64,000 bases of DNA from an uncultured beta proteobacterium (GCA_903889565.1 CAISYC010000015.1:62001-126000); one strand, 5' to 3'. Positions 1 to 9,544 are shown, counted from the stretch's first letter. Notes: generated by a model not told the origin, from the sequence alone. Numbers and translations: made by a program.

Positions 1-2
1 AC

Positions 3-488
3 GGCGCGCCGGCGGTGGCACGGTCGATCGCGGGAATTCCGGCAAGCACGATTCCACAGAGCTACTACGCCATCGGCCATTACTACACGCTCACCGGCAA
101 GGCGCCATTCAACCGGCTCGTCTACCCGGTGGCGCGTCAGGACTGGCTGGGCGTGCACGTCACCATCGATCTCGGCGGCCGCTGCAAATTCGGTCCCGAT
201 TTTTCATGGCGCGATTCGCTCGATTACAAATTCGACGAAGCGCGCGAACCGCTGTTCTACGAGGCAATCCGCCGCTACTTCCCCGGCCTCAAGGACGGCA
301 CGCTGCAACCCGGCTACACCGGCATGCGACCGCGCATCACCGGTCATGGCAAGGAAGCGGTCGATTTCGTCATTCACGGACCGCAAGATCACGGCGTGCC
401 GAATCTGGTCAATCTCTACGGCATCGAATCGCCGGGGCTGACCTCGTCGATGGCGATTGCCGAATACGTGCGTACGGTCCTCGCCTGA
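3..488 (+). CDS. FAD-dependent oxidoreductase, C-terminal part (L-2-hydroxyglutarate oxidase-like)
   Basis: The frame is open to the left edge, so the start and the N-terminal FAD-binding half lie outside the window. The visible ~160 residues resemble the C-terminal part of DAO-fold oxidases of the L-2-hydroxyglutarate oxidase type: a YPV-x6-GVHVT-x-DLGG strand segment, GPDF, RPRITG, and a terminal [12 protein letters not shown] block that in this family closes over the flavin. The first in-frame GTG (position 15) is probably internal. The substrate cannot be fixed from this fragment; another 2-hydroxyacid or amino acid oxidase is possible. Confidence 0.8.
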   Translation, partial: GAPAVARSIAGIPASTIPQSYYAIGHYYTLTGKAPFNRLVYPVARQDWLGVHVTIDLGGRCKFGPDFSWRDSLDYKFDEAREPLFYEAIRRYFPGLKDGTLQPGYTGMRPRITGHGKEAVDFVIHGPQDHGVPNLVNLYGIESPGLTSSMAIAEYVRTVLA

Positions 489-644
489 GACCGGAACGCT
501 TGTTCAGGGCGAATTACCGCTAACGGCCCGCTCCGGACGGCCACGTTCTTCAAAAGCTGCCGCTCGAGGGTAGACTAATCGCAGCCGTTGGAGAAATCAT
601 CTCATCGGCGTAGAGCGGTCTATTTTTCGCCCCCCCACCTGGCT

Positions 645-1466
645 ATGGATTTGAAAAACACACGGCATGTAATGAGCCACGCGGCGCGATTAGTTAAGGC
701 GCTGGTGGTTTGTTTTGGCTCGTTGCTGCTTCTCTGCATTGCGCCCCTTGCATCGGCGCAGCCTGGCCCGGTGAATGGAGTTATGGCATTTGACGCGACC
801 GCCAATGCTGACATCAAGAAGATCGTTCTTCTGAAATCTTCGACACCCGCATTGATCGTCGAGCGCATGGGTGGCATCCTCGTCGCAGGGGTGGGTGTCA
901 ATACCGGCGCTGCGCTGGCCTTTGGCGCGATCGGGGCTATGGTTGCTTCGGGCACGGATAAGACCCAGCCGTATTCGCGGGAAGTCAGCGCGAAGATCAA
1001 GGCCCTCGGCTTTGACCTCCATGACTCGTACGCGGATCAGGTCAAGCAAGCATTGGAGCGGACCGGCTACGAAGTACGCGTGGCAGCGGCCAGCCGGACT
1101 TCGGCGACCAAGTTCGTCGCCAACCTCGCAGGCATAGCAGACGCCGACGAGGCCGTGCTCGATCTTGGCATGGTGATTCCGGTGATTAATTGGGTTGAGA
1201 GCGAGAAAAAGTTCACGCCGGGCTTTACGACCGCCGTGAGGCTTGCGCGTTCGGCAGGAGAGCCTATCGCCTATGGGAATTCGTTCGCGTATGTGCCCGC
1301 CCATCGGAAAACGGGGGTTACGCTGGTCCCGCTAGAGGAGAAATATGCTTTTGATAGTTTCGAGACCGTCTTGCAGAACGCAAATCTCCTTGTGGAGGCG
1401 TTCCAGCTTGGCGCGTCCGGGGTGGCCGCGCGCATCGCAGCGGATTTGAAACGGCGCGCGGATTAG
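645..1466 (+). CDS. Exported protein of unknown function
   Basis: Not recognised. The ATG at 645 gives 273 aa; an ATG at 672 gives 264 aa starting directly at a signal peptide (basic n-region, LLLLC core, LASAQ cleavage region). A further upstream start at 588 adds a basic segment without a clear ribosome binding site. The mature protein has a glycine/alanine-rich hydrophobic stretch (GAALAFGAIGAMVASG) near its N-terminus, followed by a mixed soluble domain of about 170 aa. Periplasmic or inner-membrane anchored. Base composition is less GC-rich than in the genes to the right. Confidence 0.6.
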   Translation: MDLKNTRHVMSHAARLVKALVVCFGSLLLLCIAPLASAQPGPVNGVMAFDATANADIKKIVLLKSSTPALIVERMGGILVAGVGVNTGAALAFGAIGAMVASGTDKTQPYSREVSAKIKALGFDLHDSYADQVKQALERTGYEVRVAAASRTSATKFVANLAGIADADEAVLDLGMVIPVINWVESEKKFTPGFTTAVRLARSAGEPIAYGNSFAYVPAHRKTGVTLVPLEEKYAFDSFETVLQNANLLVEAFQLGASGVAARIAADLKRRAD

Positions 1467-1913
1467 GGCGGCAGTCTGCGGTACCAAATAGGCGGCATGC
1501 GTCCCAAGCAGAGACAATAGCAAGTGCTCTGCCTAACATTTAGGCTCCCTAGAAAGAGCGGCTAAGGCGCTGCGGGGAATTTTCCTTCCGAAACGAAAGG
1601 TGATGTGAGCCGTCCTGCCAGGTTTGTTACGGCCGACGCCCGCGTCAGTAGTGCGCGGAGCGAAGGGCATAAATTGATTGCGCCGATCGAGGGACAGGAG
1701 TTATGGATTTTCTACTGTTTTCTTGACAACCCTGCCGGCCCTGCCAATCCTTCACCTTGCCCGGTTCGATGATTTTCCACTGCATGTTAGGTGGGCAAAC
1801 TTAGCCGCCATAACATTGCAGTGTATTTTGTCGCTTTCGCAGGTGTCGCAAGCGACATTAGCGAGGGTTCGTCTGCGCGCAGCGACGCCCAATGAACTGA
1901 ACGTATAGAGACT
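1467..1913. other. Stretch without a convincing gene
   Basis: About 450 bases follow the exported protein gene. A 76-codon frame at 1678-1908 is open, but it has no ribosome binding site, no recognisable motif and irregular codon use. No strong terminator or repeat was seen. Base composition is lower in GC than most of the window. Confidence 0.4.
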
Positions 1914-2171
1914 ATGATGGACGCAGGCAATATGGTGAGGGTGCGCTTTAACACAGACTGTACTCGCTGCGGAAGTCTGGCCAGTATCACCCCCATCTGC
2001 AAACAGGTTGGCGTGCGGGTGGCAATGATGGCGCGGTTTCAGGACGGAGAATCAGAGTTCATGTATTATAAAAACCACTATCGAGTAGCGTGTATGCTGT
2101 GTGATGATGACTCTGGAACCGGCCCGCAACGTTGGTGTGCGCTGGCACCACGTGCGAACGCACAACAGTGA
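1914..2171 (+). CDS. Small hypothetical protein with paired cysteines (doubtful)
   Basis: An 85-aa frame that ends 33 bases before the glycosyltransferase. It holds two C-x2-C pairs (CTRC near residue 16 and CMLC near residue 60), which could form a zinc ribbon, but no family is recognised. There is no clear ribosome binding site and the region has poor coding character, so it may be a chance frame. Confidence 0.22.
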   Translation: MMDAGNMVRVRFNTDCTRCGSLASITPICKQVGVRVAMMARFQDGESEFMYYKNHYRVACMLCDDDSGTGPQRWCALAPRANAQQ

Positions 2172-2204
2172 CCGTTTAGACGGTCAGATTCAACGCTGCA
2201 GCCC

Positions 2205-3231
2205 ATGACATTGCCACCACTGCTGTCTATTTTTGTTCCGACCTACAACGGAGCCCGCTACGTGCGGGAGGCGATCGAATCCGTGTTGGATAATGGTTTT
2301 GCGGACCTCGAAATTATAGTTGTCGATGATGGATCTACAGATGAAACTGTTAAGATCGTCGAGTCCATCCATCATTCGGCCATCCGACTATCGCGCAATG
2401 CGAAAAACCTCGGAGTTGTCGAGACGCGTCGGCGTGGCGTATCGCTATTGCGCGGCCGATACGTCGCCTTGCTTGACCAGGATGATATTGCGGTCAAGGG
2501 GCGATTCGAGGCGCAGGTCGAACGGCTCGAGACGGCTGGCGGACCCGACATCGTCGGTGGCGCTATAGAGAATTTCGGCGATTTGAATGGCGTAAAAACA
2601 TTTTTCGCCTGCGACTCCGAGATACGGTCAGCCCTGCTTTTCAACGCATCCCTTGCCCACCCCGCGGTCTGCATGAAAGTCCAGCCGCTGCGCGACGGCA
2701 TTATTGCGTATTCTGTCGACGCAGGCGCCGCAGCAGATTACGCATTGTGGGTTGACGCAATGTTGAACGGACTGCGACTGGAAAACCTTGACAGAGTGGT
2801 GACGCGCTATCGCAGACATGCCACATCAATGACGCGGACCAATCTCGACGAAATGATCGCTTGCGCGTGCCTAGTTCGCAGGCGAGTTGCGGCAGCCTAC
2901 TTCCCGAATTTTTCGGAGGCCGAGCGCGCAGCACTCGTCAATGCAATATCACGACGGGGGGGGGTACATTACGACACAACAATGGCGCGACGAAATTTTC
3001 GCGTTGTCGCATGCGGCGCTGGTTGCGGATGCTATTCCCGCAATCGACTGCGCACTGATGGTACATTTGTTGTCCGAGCATGCCATGCGATTGATCGAAG
3101 ACGCGCTCAAGCGGGCGGCAGTGGATTTTGCTGCACTGGAAATGATGACAGAGACAAATTCATATTTCGAACAATGGCGCGCAGCTGGTAATGGCGTGCT
3201 GGATAAGCGCATCATGGCATTGTTCAATTAG
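2205..3231 (+). pseudogene. Family 2 glycosyltransferase, frameshifted at a G9 tract
   Basis: The N-terminal ~250 residues are a typical GT-A domain: SIFVPTYNGARYV at the nucleotide-binding start, VVDDGSTDET, and ALLDQDD as the metal-binding DxD-like motif. The reading frame then meets nine G at 2956-2964. In the same frame translation continues into unlike sequence and stops at 3191. In the +1 frame a natural continuation runs to 3231, with an amphipathic helical segment ending in LDKRIMALFN. One G fewer would give a continuous protein of about 340 aa. The gene is therefore either inactivated, switchable by slippage, or carries a sequencing error. Predicted role: sugar transfer in surface polysaccharide synthesis. 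Confidence 0.75.
2956..2964 (+). repeat. Poly-G tract (nine G) inside the glycosyltransferase gene
   Basis: Nine consecutive G at codon ~251 of the glycosyltransferase, exactly where the coding frame changes from frame 0 to frame +1. Tracts of this kind slip during replication and, in pathogens, serve as phase-variation switches. Confidence 0.85.
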
Positions 3232-3883
3232 GATGTCGTCCGCGCCTGTTGCTGACGGTCAACGCAAACTCTTGCAGTTGGCGATTGCCAAGGTTAGCCG
3301 GCCGCTATCCGATCAACACTTCATCTAATCTTGCAACCACCTGCTTGAAGGCCAGCCACCGTATCTGAGGAATCGGTTTGGCTTGCCAGCTGGCGGATCC
3401 AAGGCGATAGCGGCAGAACGTGATCGCGGCGACGTTCATGATCTGCGCACCGCGTCAGCGAAGTATCGCGTAATTGCGGAGCAGCGCGGGTTTGCTGTTG
3501 CAGAAAGAAATTGGCGGCAGGGAAGATGCTCTGGCACCGTAATTGCACTTGCCACTTGGACGCTCCCCGATGCTCGCCATTTCATACTCCAATTTGATGG
3601 GCGTGCGATGAGCAGGGTTAGCGGACCAGTTGATAATTATCTAATCGCTTGAAACAATTGGTGCCACCTATCTGGATTGAACAAACGACCTACTGGTTAC
3701 AAGGCGCAACAACTTCACGTTACCATTGAGCACACCCCTGCATTAAGGACGTGACGCGTGAAACATCACCAATAACGGCGGTCAGGCTGCACAAACCAGA
3801 CGGTAAGTTGCCAAAACCAGAATGTGATTGACTGCAGTTTCAATCTAATCGGGGCTAAGCGTCCTACAGGCTATATAACGCGC
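3232..3883. other. Long stretch without a convincing gene
   Basis: About 650 bases between the glycosyltransferase and srkA. A frame of 89 codons at 3383-3652 has no recognisable motif and no clear ribosome binding site. The composition is more AT-rich than the neighbouring genes. It may be decayed sequence left with the broken glycosyltransferase; no transposase remnant or tRNA was identified. Confidence 0.4.
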
Positions 3884-4870
3884 TCAGTAGTCCGGCAATT
3901 CCAGCGCCGGCTCGTCCATCGCAGCGCACTGCTCGCGCAAGGCAAGGATCTGGTCCTGCCAGTAGCGCTGGGTGTTGAACCACGGAAAACTCACCGGAAA
4001 CGCAGGGTCGCTCCAGCGCTGGGCGAGCCAGCCTGCATAGTGAATCATGCGCAACGTGCGCAAGGCCTCAATCAAGCGCAGTTCGCGGCGGTCACAATCG
4101 TGAAACTCGCGGTAGCCGCGCATCACGTCGGCGAGTTGCAGCGTCATCGCCTCGCGATCGCCCGACAACAGCATCCACAGATCCTGCACGGCGGGGCCGC
4201 TGCGGCAGTCGTCGAAATCAACGAAATGCGGACCGCCGTCTGTCCATAACACATTGCCGGCGTGACAGTCGCCGTGCAGCCGGATGTCCTTGAGGCTGCC
4301 CGCCGCTTTGTAACAGGCGCGCACACCGGCCAGCGCATCGCGCACAATCGCCGCGTAAGCCGGTTTGATGTCATCCGGCACGAAGCCATTGTCGAGCACG
4401 AATTTCGACGGCGCCTCGCCGAAACCGGCAATGTCGATGCGCGGCCGCTCGCGGAATTTTCTGGTGGCACCGACCGCATGAATGCGTCCCATGAAACGGC
4501 CGATCCACTGCAGCACGTCCGGGCGGTCGAGTTCGGGCGCACGCCCGCCCTGCTTCGGAAACAGCGCAAAGCGAAATCCGCCGTGCTCATGCAGCGTCCT
4601 GCCGTTGAGCAGCAGCGGCGCCACCACCGGAATTTCGCGCGCTGCCAGTTCCTGCGAATAGGCGTGTTCCTCGAGAATCGCCGCGTCGGTCCAGCGCTGC
4701 GGGCGGTAAAACTTGGCCACGCGCTGGCTGCCGTCATCGAGCCACACCTGATAAACGCGGTTCTCGTAGCTGTTCAATGCATACTGACGACCATCGCAAC
4801 GCACGCCGCAGGTCTCAATTGCATCGAGCACGAGATCGGGTGTCAGCAGCTGATAATCGGGTTCGGCCAT
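3884..4870 (-). CDS. srkA: Stress response kinase A (YihE/SrkA family)
   Basis: Predicted cytoplasmic Ser/Thr kinase of the aminoglycoside-phosphotransferase fold. In E. coli, SrkA protects against stress-induced death. The ATG at 4870 gives 328 aa, the same size as the E. coli protein. Visible features are an N-terminal lobe with NSYENRVYQV and VAKFYRP (ATP-binding lysine), the catalytic loop LHGDCHAGNVLW, and the metal-binding HFVDFDD. An upstream start at 4891 has no support. It follows the porin gene on the same strand after 30 bases, so the two may be co-transcribed. Confidence 0.93.
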   Translation of the reverse strand: MAEPDYQLLTPDLVLDAIETCGVRCDGRQYALNSYENRVYQVWLDDGSQRVAKFYRPQRWTDAAILEEHAYSQELAAREIPVVAPLLLNGRTLHEHGGFRFALFPKQGGRAPELDRPDVLQWIGRFMGRIHAVGATRKFRERPRIDIAGFGEAPSKFVLDNGFVPDDIKPAYAAIVRDALAGVRACYKAAGSLKDIRLHGDCHAGNVLWTDGGPHFVDFDDCRSGPAVQDLWMLLSGDREAMTLQLADVMRGYREFHDCDRRELRLIEALRTLRMIHYAGWLAQRWSDPAFPVSFPWFNTQRYWQDQILALREQCAAMDEPALELPDY

Positions 4871-4900
4871 GGCCGCTTCACCATAACACAACCGATGCGG

Positions 4901-6241
4901 CTAGAACTCGGCGTGGAAGCGCACGCCGGCGAAATTGACCGGTCCGCGATCGGCGTTGTAGGCGGGATTGTTGACGCGCTGGAAGTCGGCGGTCAGATAG
5001 ACGTTCTTCCACGCATTCCAGCTGTAGTAGGCCTCGACGATATCTTCGGGCCTGTAGTTCAACGCGCCGTCGCCGATAAAAAAGGAAATCCCGCCGGCCG
5101 CCAGATAGCTGCGACGCTCGGGGCCCAGCATATTGCGCAGCAAAGCCACGCCGACGGTGTCGTTGCCGCGCTGCCACGCGCCGCCTTTGAGCGACAGGCC
5201 GACCGACAGCGACGCATCCGCTTCGGTAAAGGCATAGGTTTCGGTGCGACCGTCGGAATTCATGGCACGCAAAAAGGCACCGAGATTGCTGCTCAGCGCC
5301 TGTTCGACGTTCACGCCATAACCGATTTTGATCTTCTCGCCGCTGCGCACCTTCAGGATCCACTGATGATTCGGATCGCCGGGATTGGCGAGGCCGTAGG
5401 CCAGCGCATCCTGATAGCTGGCAAGGTTCGCCCGGTTACGCCATGCCAGCAGCCTGACCTTGCCCGGCAGTCCGCCCAATTGATGCGCGTGTTCGATTTC
5501 GAACTGGTCGCCGTAATGCCTGCCGATCTGGTAATCGATCGGCAGGCCGTTCGGTTCGCGCGGCCCCGTCATGCGGCCAAAGCGGTAAACCCAGTCGCCG
5601 CGGTACCACTCGCCCGCCGCCCCCCAGCCGTAACCGCGCGCATCGGCCGCATAATCGTATGCGGCATACGCCCAATTGCCCCAGTTCATGAACTGGGTGC
5701 GCGGATCCTTGGCATAGATGTTGTCGTCGAAAACATCCAACGTGGAAAAATTGCCGGCGGTCAGCACGAAACGGTTGCGGTCGACTAGACCCGCCATCTG
5801 ATTCAAATCGGCCTCGACGGTTTCGCTGCCGCCGCCGAGATTCCAGGTCTGGCGCAGAAACGCGCGCTGGCGATAAACCTTCGGTTCCGTTCCGGACACC
5901 TTGGTCAATTCACCATTGGTAAAGCCGGCGAGCCCCGACAGATTCGAGAGCGGCGCGCCCTGCGTGAGTTCCGGATTGAAGTACAGTTCGCCGCCGTTCC
6001 AAGGGCGGAATCCCAGATAGGCGGTCGCCGTAAACGTATAACTTTTCTCCGGCGTGGCGAGCAGACTGTTCTGGCCGCTGTAGGCGGCGTCGAAGCCCGG
6101 TTTCTTCTGCCAGATGTAGGTGGTCTGGTAGCGCGCAGTCCAGTTCTCGGACTCAAAGGCGCCGTCGGCCGCGCAGGCATAGCCGCAGCCGGACAACAGC
6201 AGCACACAGGCACCGCGCAATAAAATACGAACCGCAATCAT
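4901..6241 (-). CDS. Carbohydrate-selective porin, OprB type
   Basis: Outer-membrane beta-barrel of 446 aa. A signal peptide (residues 1-24, ending CGYACAADG) precedes many alternating amphipathic strands and a terminal FAGVRFHAEF strand ending in phenylalanine, as needed for outer-membrane insertion. Recognisable blocks include WTARYQTTYIWQ, GELYFNPELTQG, FMNWGNWAYAAYDYAAD and the late YRPEDIVEAYYSW, all usual in OprB-like sugar porins. The start at 6241 is an ATG; the codon before it is TTG. Substrate is inferred from the family only. srkA follows downstream. Confidence 0.88.
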   Translation of the reverse strand: MIAVRILLRGACVLLLSGCGYACAADGAFESENWTARYQTTYIWQKKPGFDAAYSGQNSLLATPEKSYTFTATAYLGFRPWNGGELYFNPELTQGAPLSNLSGLAGFTNGELTKVSGTEPKVYRQRAFLRQTWNLGGGSETVEADLNQMAGLVDRNRFVLTAGNFSTLDVFDDNIYAKDPRTQFMNWGNWAYAAYDYAADARGYGWGAAGEWYRGDWVYRFGRMTGPREPNGLPIDYQIGRHYGDQFEIEHAHQLGGLPGKVRLLAWRNRANLASYQDALAYGLANPGDPNHQWILKVRSGEKIKIGYGVNVEQALSSNLGAFLRAMNSDGRTETYAFTEADASLSVGLSLKGGAWQRGNDTVGVALLRNMLGPERRSYLAAGGISFFIGDGALNYRPEDIVEAYYSWNAWKNVYLTADFQRVNNPAYNADRGPVNFAGVRFHAEF

Positions 6242-6373
6242 CAAACACCACGCCCCCGAAAACTGGCCGCGATTTTACCCCCCGCAGCGGCGCGTAACGT
6301 TTAGATTCGGTTAATTTTCAACGATTGTCGCCGGCCCGGTGTGCGTTAAAACAACAGCGCCCGCCCCGCGCGG

Positions 6374-7429
6374 TCAGTGCGCGCCGAATGCCGGCCACTC
6401 GCGCAGCGCCGGAAACCAGATCTGGCCGTGCGTATTGCAGTCGGGCAGCACCCGCGGCGCGACCTCGACGCGACCGACATGGCAGTCTGCGAGCAATGCG
6501 CTGATCGAGCCGATAATCGCCGGCAGATCGTCGAGCGGGTGCAGCGGCCAGCGGAAACCCTCGACCATTGTTTCGTCGAAGGGCTGGCTCAGCGTCAATC
6601 GAAGCTCCGCGCTGTCATGCGTGCTGATGATCGCCACCGGGTCGCCGCTGGCGAGGCGAAACCGGCGCACCGCGTTGCTGGCGAACAAATTGCACGCCGT
6701 CTCCAGCTGGGCGCTGCGGCCGGCATGCGCCGCGCGCAACAAATCCAGCGGCGGCCTTGCCATCGGCAGCACTTCGGCGCCGGCGGCGGCGAGCTGCTTC
6801 GTCAACAGCTGCGTCAACGCCATCCCCCACATGCCGATGTTGGACGCGGTCTCGACGAATGCCGGCTCGAATGCCGGCGCAATGCCGGCCCCGACCAGAA
6901 AGCGCAGATGCACTTCCTCGCCCGGTGCGTCCATGGTGATCGGCGCCGGCGGCAATTCGCGCCGCGCGGCGCCGAGCGCGACGGTCCATGCATGGACCTC
7001 CGACGGCGTCACCGATTCGAGTGTGGCCAGCGCGCACAGCGCATTGCCGAGACCGAAATTCTGCGTCTTGCCGAGCACGCCCTTTTGCGCAAACAGTTCG
7101 CTCACCGCAGCAATATCCGGCAGCACACCGGCGAGATGCAGCGGCCGGCGGCTGCCGGCGACGATCACCAGCGGCAGTGCGAACACGCGCGCCGCCAGTG
7201 CGCCCTCGTGTTCACCCGCGGGATAATGGGCGAGTTCACAGACCTCGTTCCACAGTGCCGCATAAGCCGCCTGCGACGGTGCTGCGCGCAGCGCCGCACG
7301 GATCTCTTTATCGGCGCGGCGCGCCAATGCATCGCGCAGCGCAGCGGGCCGCCCGGCAGCAGTCATGCTCAGCAATGGATGTTGCCCGTCGCCGTAACGG
7401 CGCGGATCGTGCAAGGTGTTCGACGACAT
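6374..7429 (-). CDS. Conserved hypothetical protein, 351 aa
   Basis: Not recognised. It has no signal peptide or membrane segment, so it is probably a soluble cytoplasmic protein rich in alanine and leucine. Noticeable blocks are LVIVAGSRRPLHLAGVLPD, GKTQNFGLGNALCALATLE and CNTHGQIWFPALREWPAFGAH at the C-terminus. Codon use and third-position GC match the neighbours, which supports a real gene. It stands alone between the porin and a Bug receptor, on the same strand as both, with gaps of ~75 and ~130 bases. Confidence 0.75.
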   Translation of the reverse strand: MSSNTLHDPRRYGDGQHPLLSMTAAGRPAALRDALARRADKEIRAALRAAPSQAAYAALWNEVCELAHYPAGEHEGALAARVFALPLVIVAGSRRPLHLAGVLPDIAAVSELFAQKGVLGKTQNFGLGNALCALATLESVTPSEVHAWTVALGAARRELPPAPITMDAPGEEVHLRFLVGAGIAPAFEPAFVETASNIGMWGMALTQLLTKQLAAAGAEVLPMARPPLDLLRAAHAGRSAQLETACNLFASNAVRRFRLASGDPVAIISTHDSAELRLTLSQPFDETMVEGFRWPLHPLDDLPAIIGSISALLADCHVGRVEVAPRVLPDCNTHGQIWFPALREWPAFGAH

Positions 7430-7504
7430 GAATGAATGCCCTGATCTGGATATGTTGATGCAATGACTGTCGGCGCCAGCGGTAAACGCCGGCGCAACAG
7501 CGCG

Positions 7505-8476
7505 TTAATCGACCCGCGCGCCGGACTCCCTGACCACCTTCTCCCACTTCACCAGGTCGCGGCGGATCATCGCCGCGAAATCCGCCGCGCTGCCGCCGGC
7601 GGCGTCGGCGCCCTGTGCGCGCAGACTCTCGATCAGTGCAGTGGTCGCCAGCGCCTTGTTGAGATCGGCATTGATGCGCAGCGCGATTGATTGCGGAATG
7701 CCGGCCGGCGCGATCACGCCGAACCAGTTGATCACTTCGTACCCGGCCACCCCGGCCTCGGCGATGGTCGGCAGATCGGGCAACGCGCCGGCGCGCCGGT
7801 TGCCAGTGACGGCCAGCCCGCGCAGCTTGCCCGAACGCACCTGCGGAATCAACGGCACCGCGCTGGCAATCGTCACGCTGACCTGTCCGGCGATCAAGTC
7901 GGTAATGAGCGGACCCGTTCCCTTGTAGGGAATGTGGTTCATCTTCACGCCTGCCATCGACTTGAACAATTCCATCGCGAGGTGGCTCGACGCGCCGGAA
8001 CCACCCGAGGCGTAATTGATTTCGCCCGGATGCGCTTTCGCCATGGCGACGAGTTCCTTCACGCTGTGCGCGGGGAATGAGACCGTCGATGCCAGCATCA
8101 GCGGCACCGTCACGAACGGTATGACCGGATCGAAATCGCGCACCGCATCGTAACTCACCTTGCGGTAAAGATGCGGATTGATCACGTGCGGAATCGAAGT
8201 GAACAGCAGCGTGTATCCGTCGGGCGCCGCGCGCGCGGCGATTTCGGTCGCCACCAGACCGCCGGCACCGCCGCGATTGTCCACCACCACCTGTTCTTTC
8301 AGCGCCAGCGACATCTGCTGCGCGGCAATGCGGCCGAGAATATCGGCGGCGCCGCCCGGCGGAAAGCCAACGACCAGACGAACCGGCTTGTTCGGGTACG
8401 GTTTCTCTGCCGCGTATGCGGGCAATGCGCTTGCGACGGCCAATGCAATACAGGTCCAGTAAATCAATTCAAGCAC
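7505..8476 (-). CDS. Tripartite tricarboxylate transporter receptor (Bug/TctC family)
   Basis: Periplasmic solute receptor of about 323 aa. A short hydrophobic export signal ending ALPAYAAEK is followed by YPNKPVRLVVGFPPGGAAD, VVVDNRGGAGG and HIPYKGTGPL, the hallmark Bug blocks, and the usual WEKVVRESG end. The start is uncertain: the frame runs up to a TTG at 8545, but codons 8484-8541 are an inverted repeat, not protein-like. GTG at 8476 or TTG at 8467 is more likely, though neither has a good ribosome binding site. It follows another Bug gene on the same strand; no TctA/TctB partner is adjacent. Confidence 0.85.
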   Translation of the reverse strand: MLELIYWTCIALAVASALPAYAAEKPYPNKPVRLVVGFPPGGAADILGRIAAQQMSLALKEQVVVDNRGGAGGLVATEIAARAAPDGYTLLFTSIPHVINPHLYRKVSYDAVRDFDPVIPFVTVPLMLASTVSFPAHSVKELVAMAKAHPGEINYASGGSGASSHLAMELFKSMAGVKMNHIPYKGTGPLITDLIAGQVSVTIASAVPLIPQVRSGKLRGLAVTGNRRAGALPDLPTIAEAGVAGYEVINWFGVIAPAGIPQSIALRINADLNKALATTALIESLRAQGADAAGGSAADFAAMIRRDLVKWEKVVRESGARVD

Positions 8477-8483
8477 CGCTTTT

Positions 8484-8541
8484 GTGGTGCAGGCGCCTCG
8501 CCTGCAAGCGATATTTTTCGCAGGTGAGGCGCCTGCGCCAC
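8484..8541. repeat. REP-like inverted repeat, copy A
   Basis: Left arm 8484-8505 and right arm 8520-8541 are 22-base inverted copies differing at two positions, with a 14-base spacer. The arm core AGGCGCCTCGCCTGC recurs at 35388-35409, and a related version forms another inverted pair at 36386-36471. It lies in the 5' region of the Bug receptor gene and may have displaced its original start. Confidence 0.8.
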
Positions 8542-8572
8542 GCAAGCCGCCGCAGAAAATCGATTCTGCGGA

Positions 8573-9544
8573 TTAATCAACTTTTGCCCCCGACAGCTTG
8601 ACTACCCTGCCCCATTTCGCAATTTCATCCTTGACGAAGGCCGTGTATTCCTCGGGGCTGTTGCCGATGAACTCTGCGCCCTCCGAAGCGATCCGCTCGG
8701 CGACTTCCGGCAGCTTGATGATACGCACGACTTCGGTGTGCAATTTCGCGACAACCTCGCGCGGCGCGCCGGCCGGCAGCGCAAGACCGAACCACGAACC
8801 GGTCTCGAACCCCTTGAGGCCCTGCTCGTCGAGCGTCTGGATCTCCGGCGCCGCGGCGGTGCGCTTCATGCTGGTGACGCCAAGCGGGCGCAGGCGGCCG
8901 TTCCTCACATGCGGCAGCACCGATACCATCGCGCCGAAATAAACCTCGATATGGCCGGCAACCACGTCGATCAGCGCCGGCGACGCACCCTTGTACGGAA
9001 TGTGGATCATCTTCACGCCGGCCATGGTCTTGAACAATTCTGCGGCGAGGTGATGCGGGCTGCCGCTGCCGGTCGAGCCGTGGCGCAATTCGTTCGGATG
9101 CGCCTTCGCCAGCGCAATCAACTCCTTGATGTTTTTCGCCGGCACCGAGGGATGCACGACGACAATGCCCGGCACCTTGGCAATATTGGTGACATAGGCA
9201 AAATCCTTCACCGGGTCGTAGTTCAGTTTCGGATACAGCGTCGCATTGATCGCGTTGGCAATGGTCGGCATGAACAGCACATAGCCGTCGTTGGGCGATT
9301 TCGCCGCGATCTCGCTGCCGAGATTGGTGCCGGCGCCGGCGCGGTTTTCGATCACCACCGGCTGCCCCCACGCCTCGGTGAGGCGGGCGCCGACCGCGCG
9401 CGCCAGAATATCGGCGGCGCCGCCTGGCGTGTAGGGAACGATGAAACGGATCGCTTTGTTCGGGTAGGTCTGCGCGACGCCCGATGCGGGTGCGAGCGAC
9501 AACACGCCCGCCAGGGCGGCCAGCACGCGAATAACCGTCGTCAT
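8573..9544 (-). CDS. Tripartite tricarboxylate transporter receptor (Bug/TctC family)
   Basis: Periplasmic receptor of 323 aa with a signal peptide ending PASGVAQ. Bug motifs are visible: YPNKAIRFIVPYTPGGAAD near the mature N-terminus, VVIENRAGAGTN, GSTGSGSPHHLAAE and IHIPYKGASPAL. The start ATG at 9544 overlaps the stop codon of the amidase gene as ATGA, so translational coupling is likely and the start is well supported. It appears to end an operon ggt-amidase-Bug. The ligand is unknown; Bug proteins bind small carboxylates and related compounds. Confidence 0.9.
   Translation of the reverse strand: MTTVIRVLAALAGVLSLAPASGVAQTYPNKAIRFIVPYTPGGAADILARAVGARLTEAWGQPVVIENRAGAGTNLGSEIAAKSPNDGYVLFMPTIANAINATLYPKLNYDPVKDFAYVTNIAKVPGIVVVHPSVPAKNIKELIALAKAHPNELRHGSTGSGSPHHLAAELFKTMAGVKMIHIPYKGASPALIDVVAGHIEVYFGAMVSVLPHVRNGRLRPLGVTSMKRTAAAPEIQTLDEQGLKGFETGSWFGLALPAGAPREVVAKLHTEVVRIIKLPEVAERIASEGAEFIGNSPEEYTAFVKDEIAKWGRVVKLSGAKVD

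Noticed and set aside
1678-1908. 76-codon open frame
   Set aside because: No ribosome binding site, no motif and poor codon use.
3383-3652. 89-codon open frame
   Set aside because: No recognisable motif and no clear ribosome binding site, in a non-coding-like stretch.
4262-5788. 508-codon open frame on the plus strand
   Set aside because: It runs antisense to srkA and the porin, which have clear motifs. Long antisense frames are a by-product of high GC.
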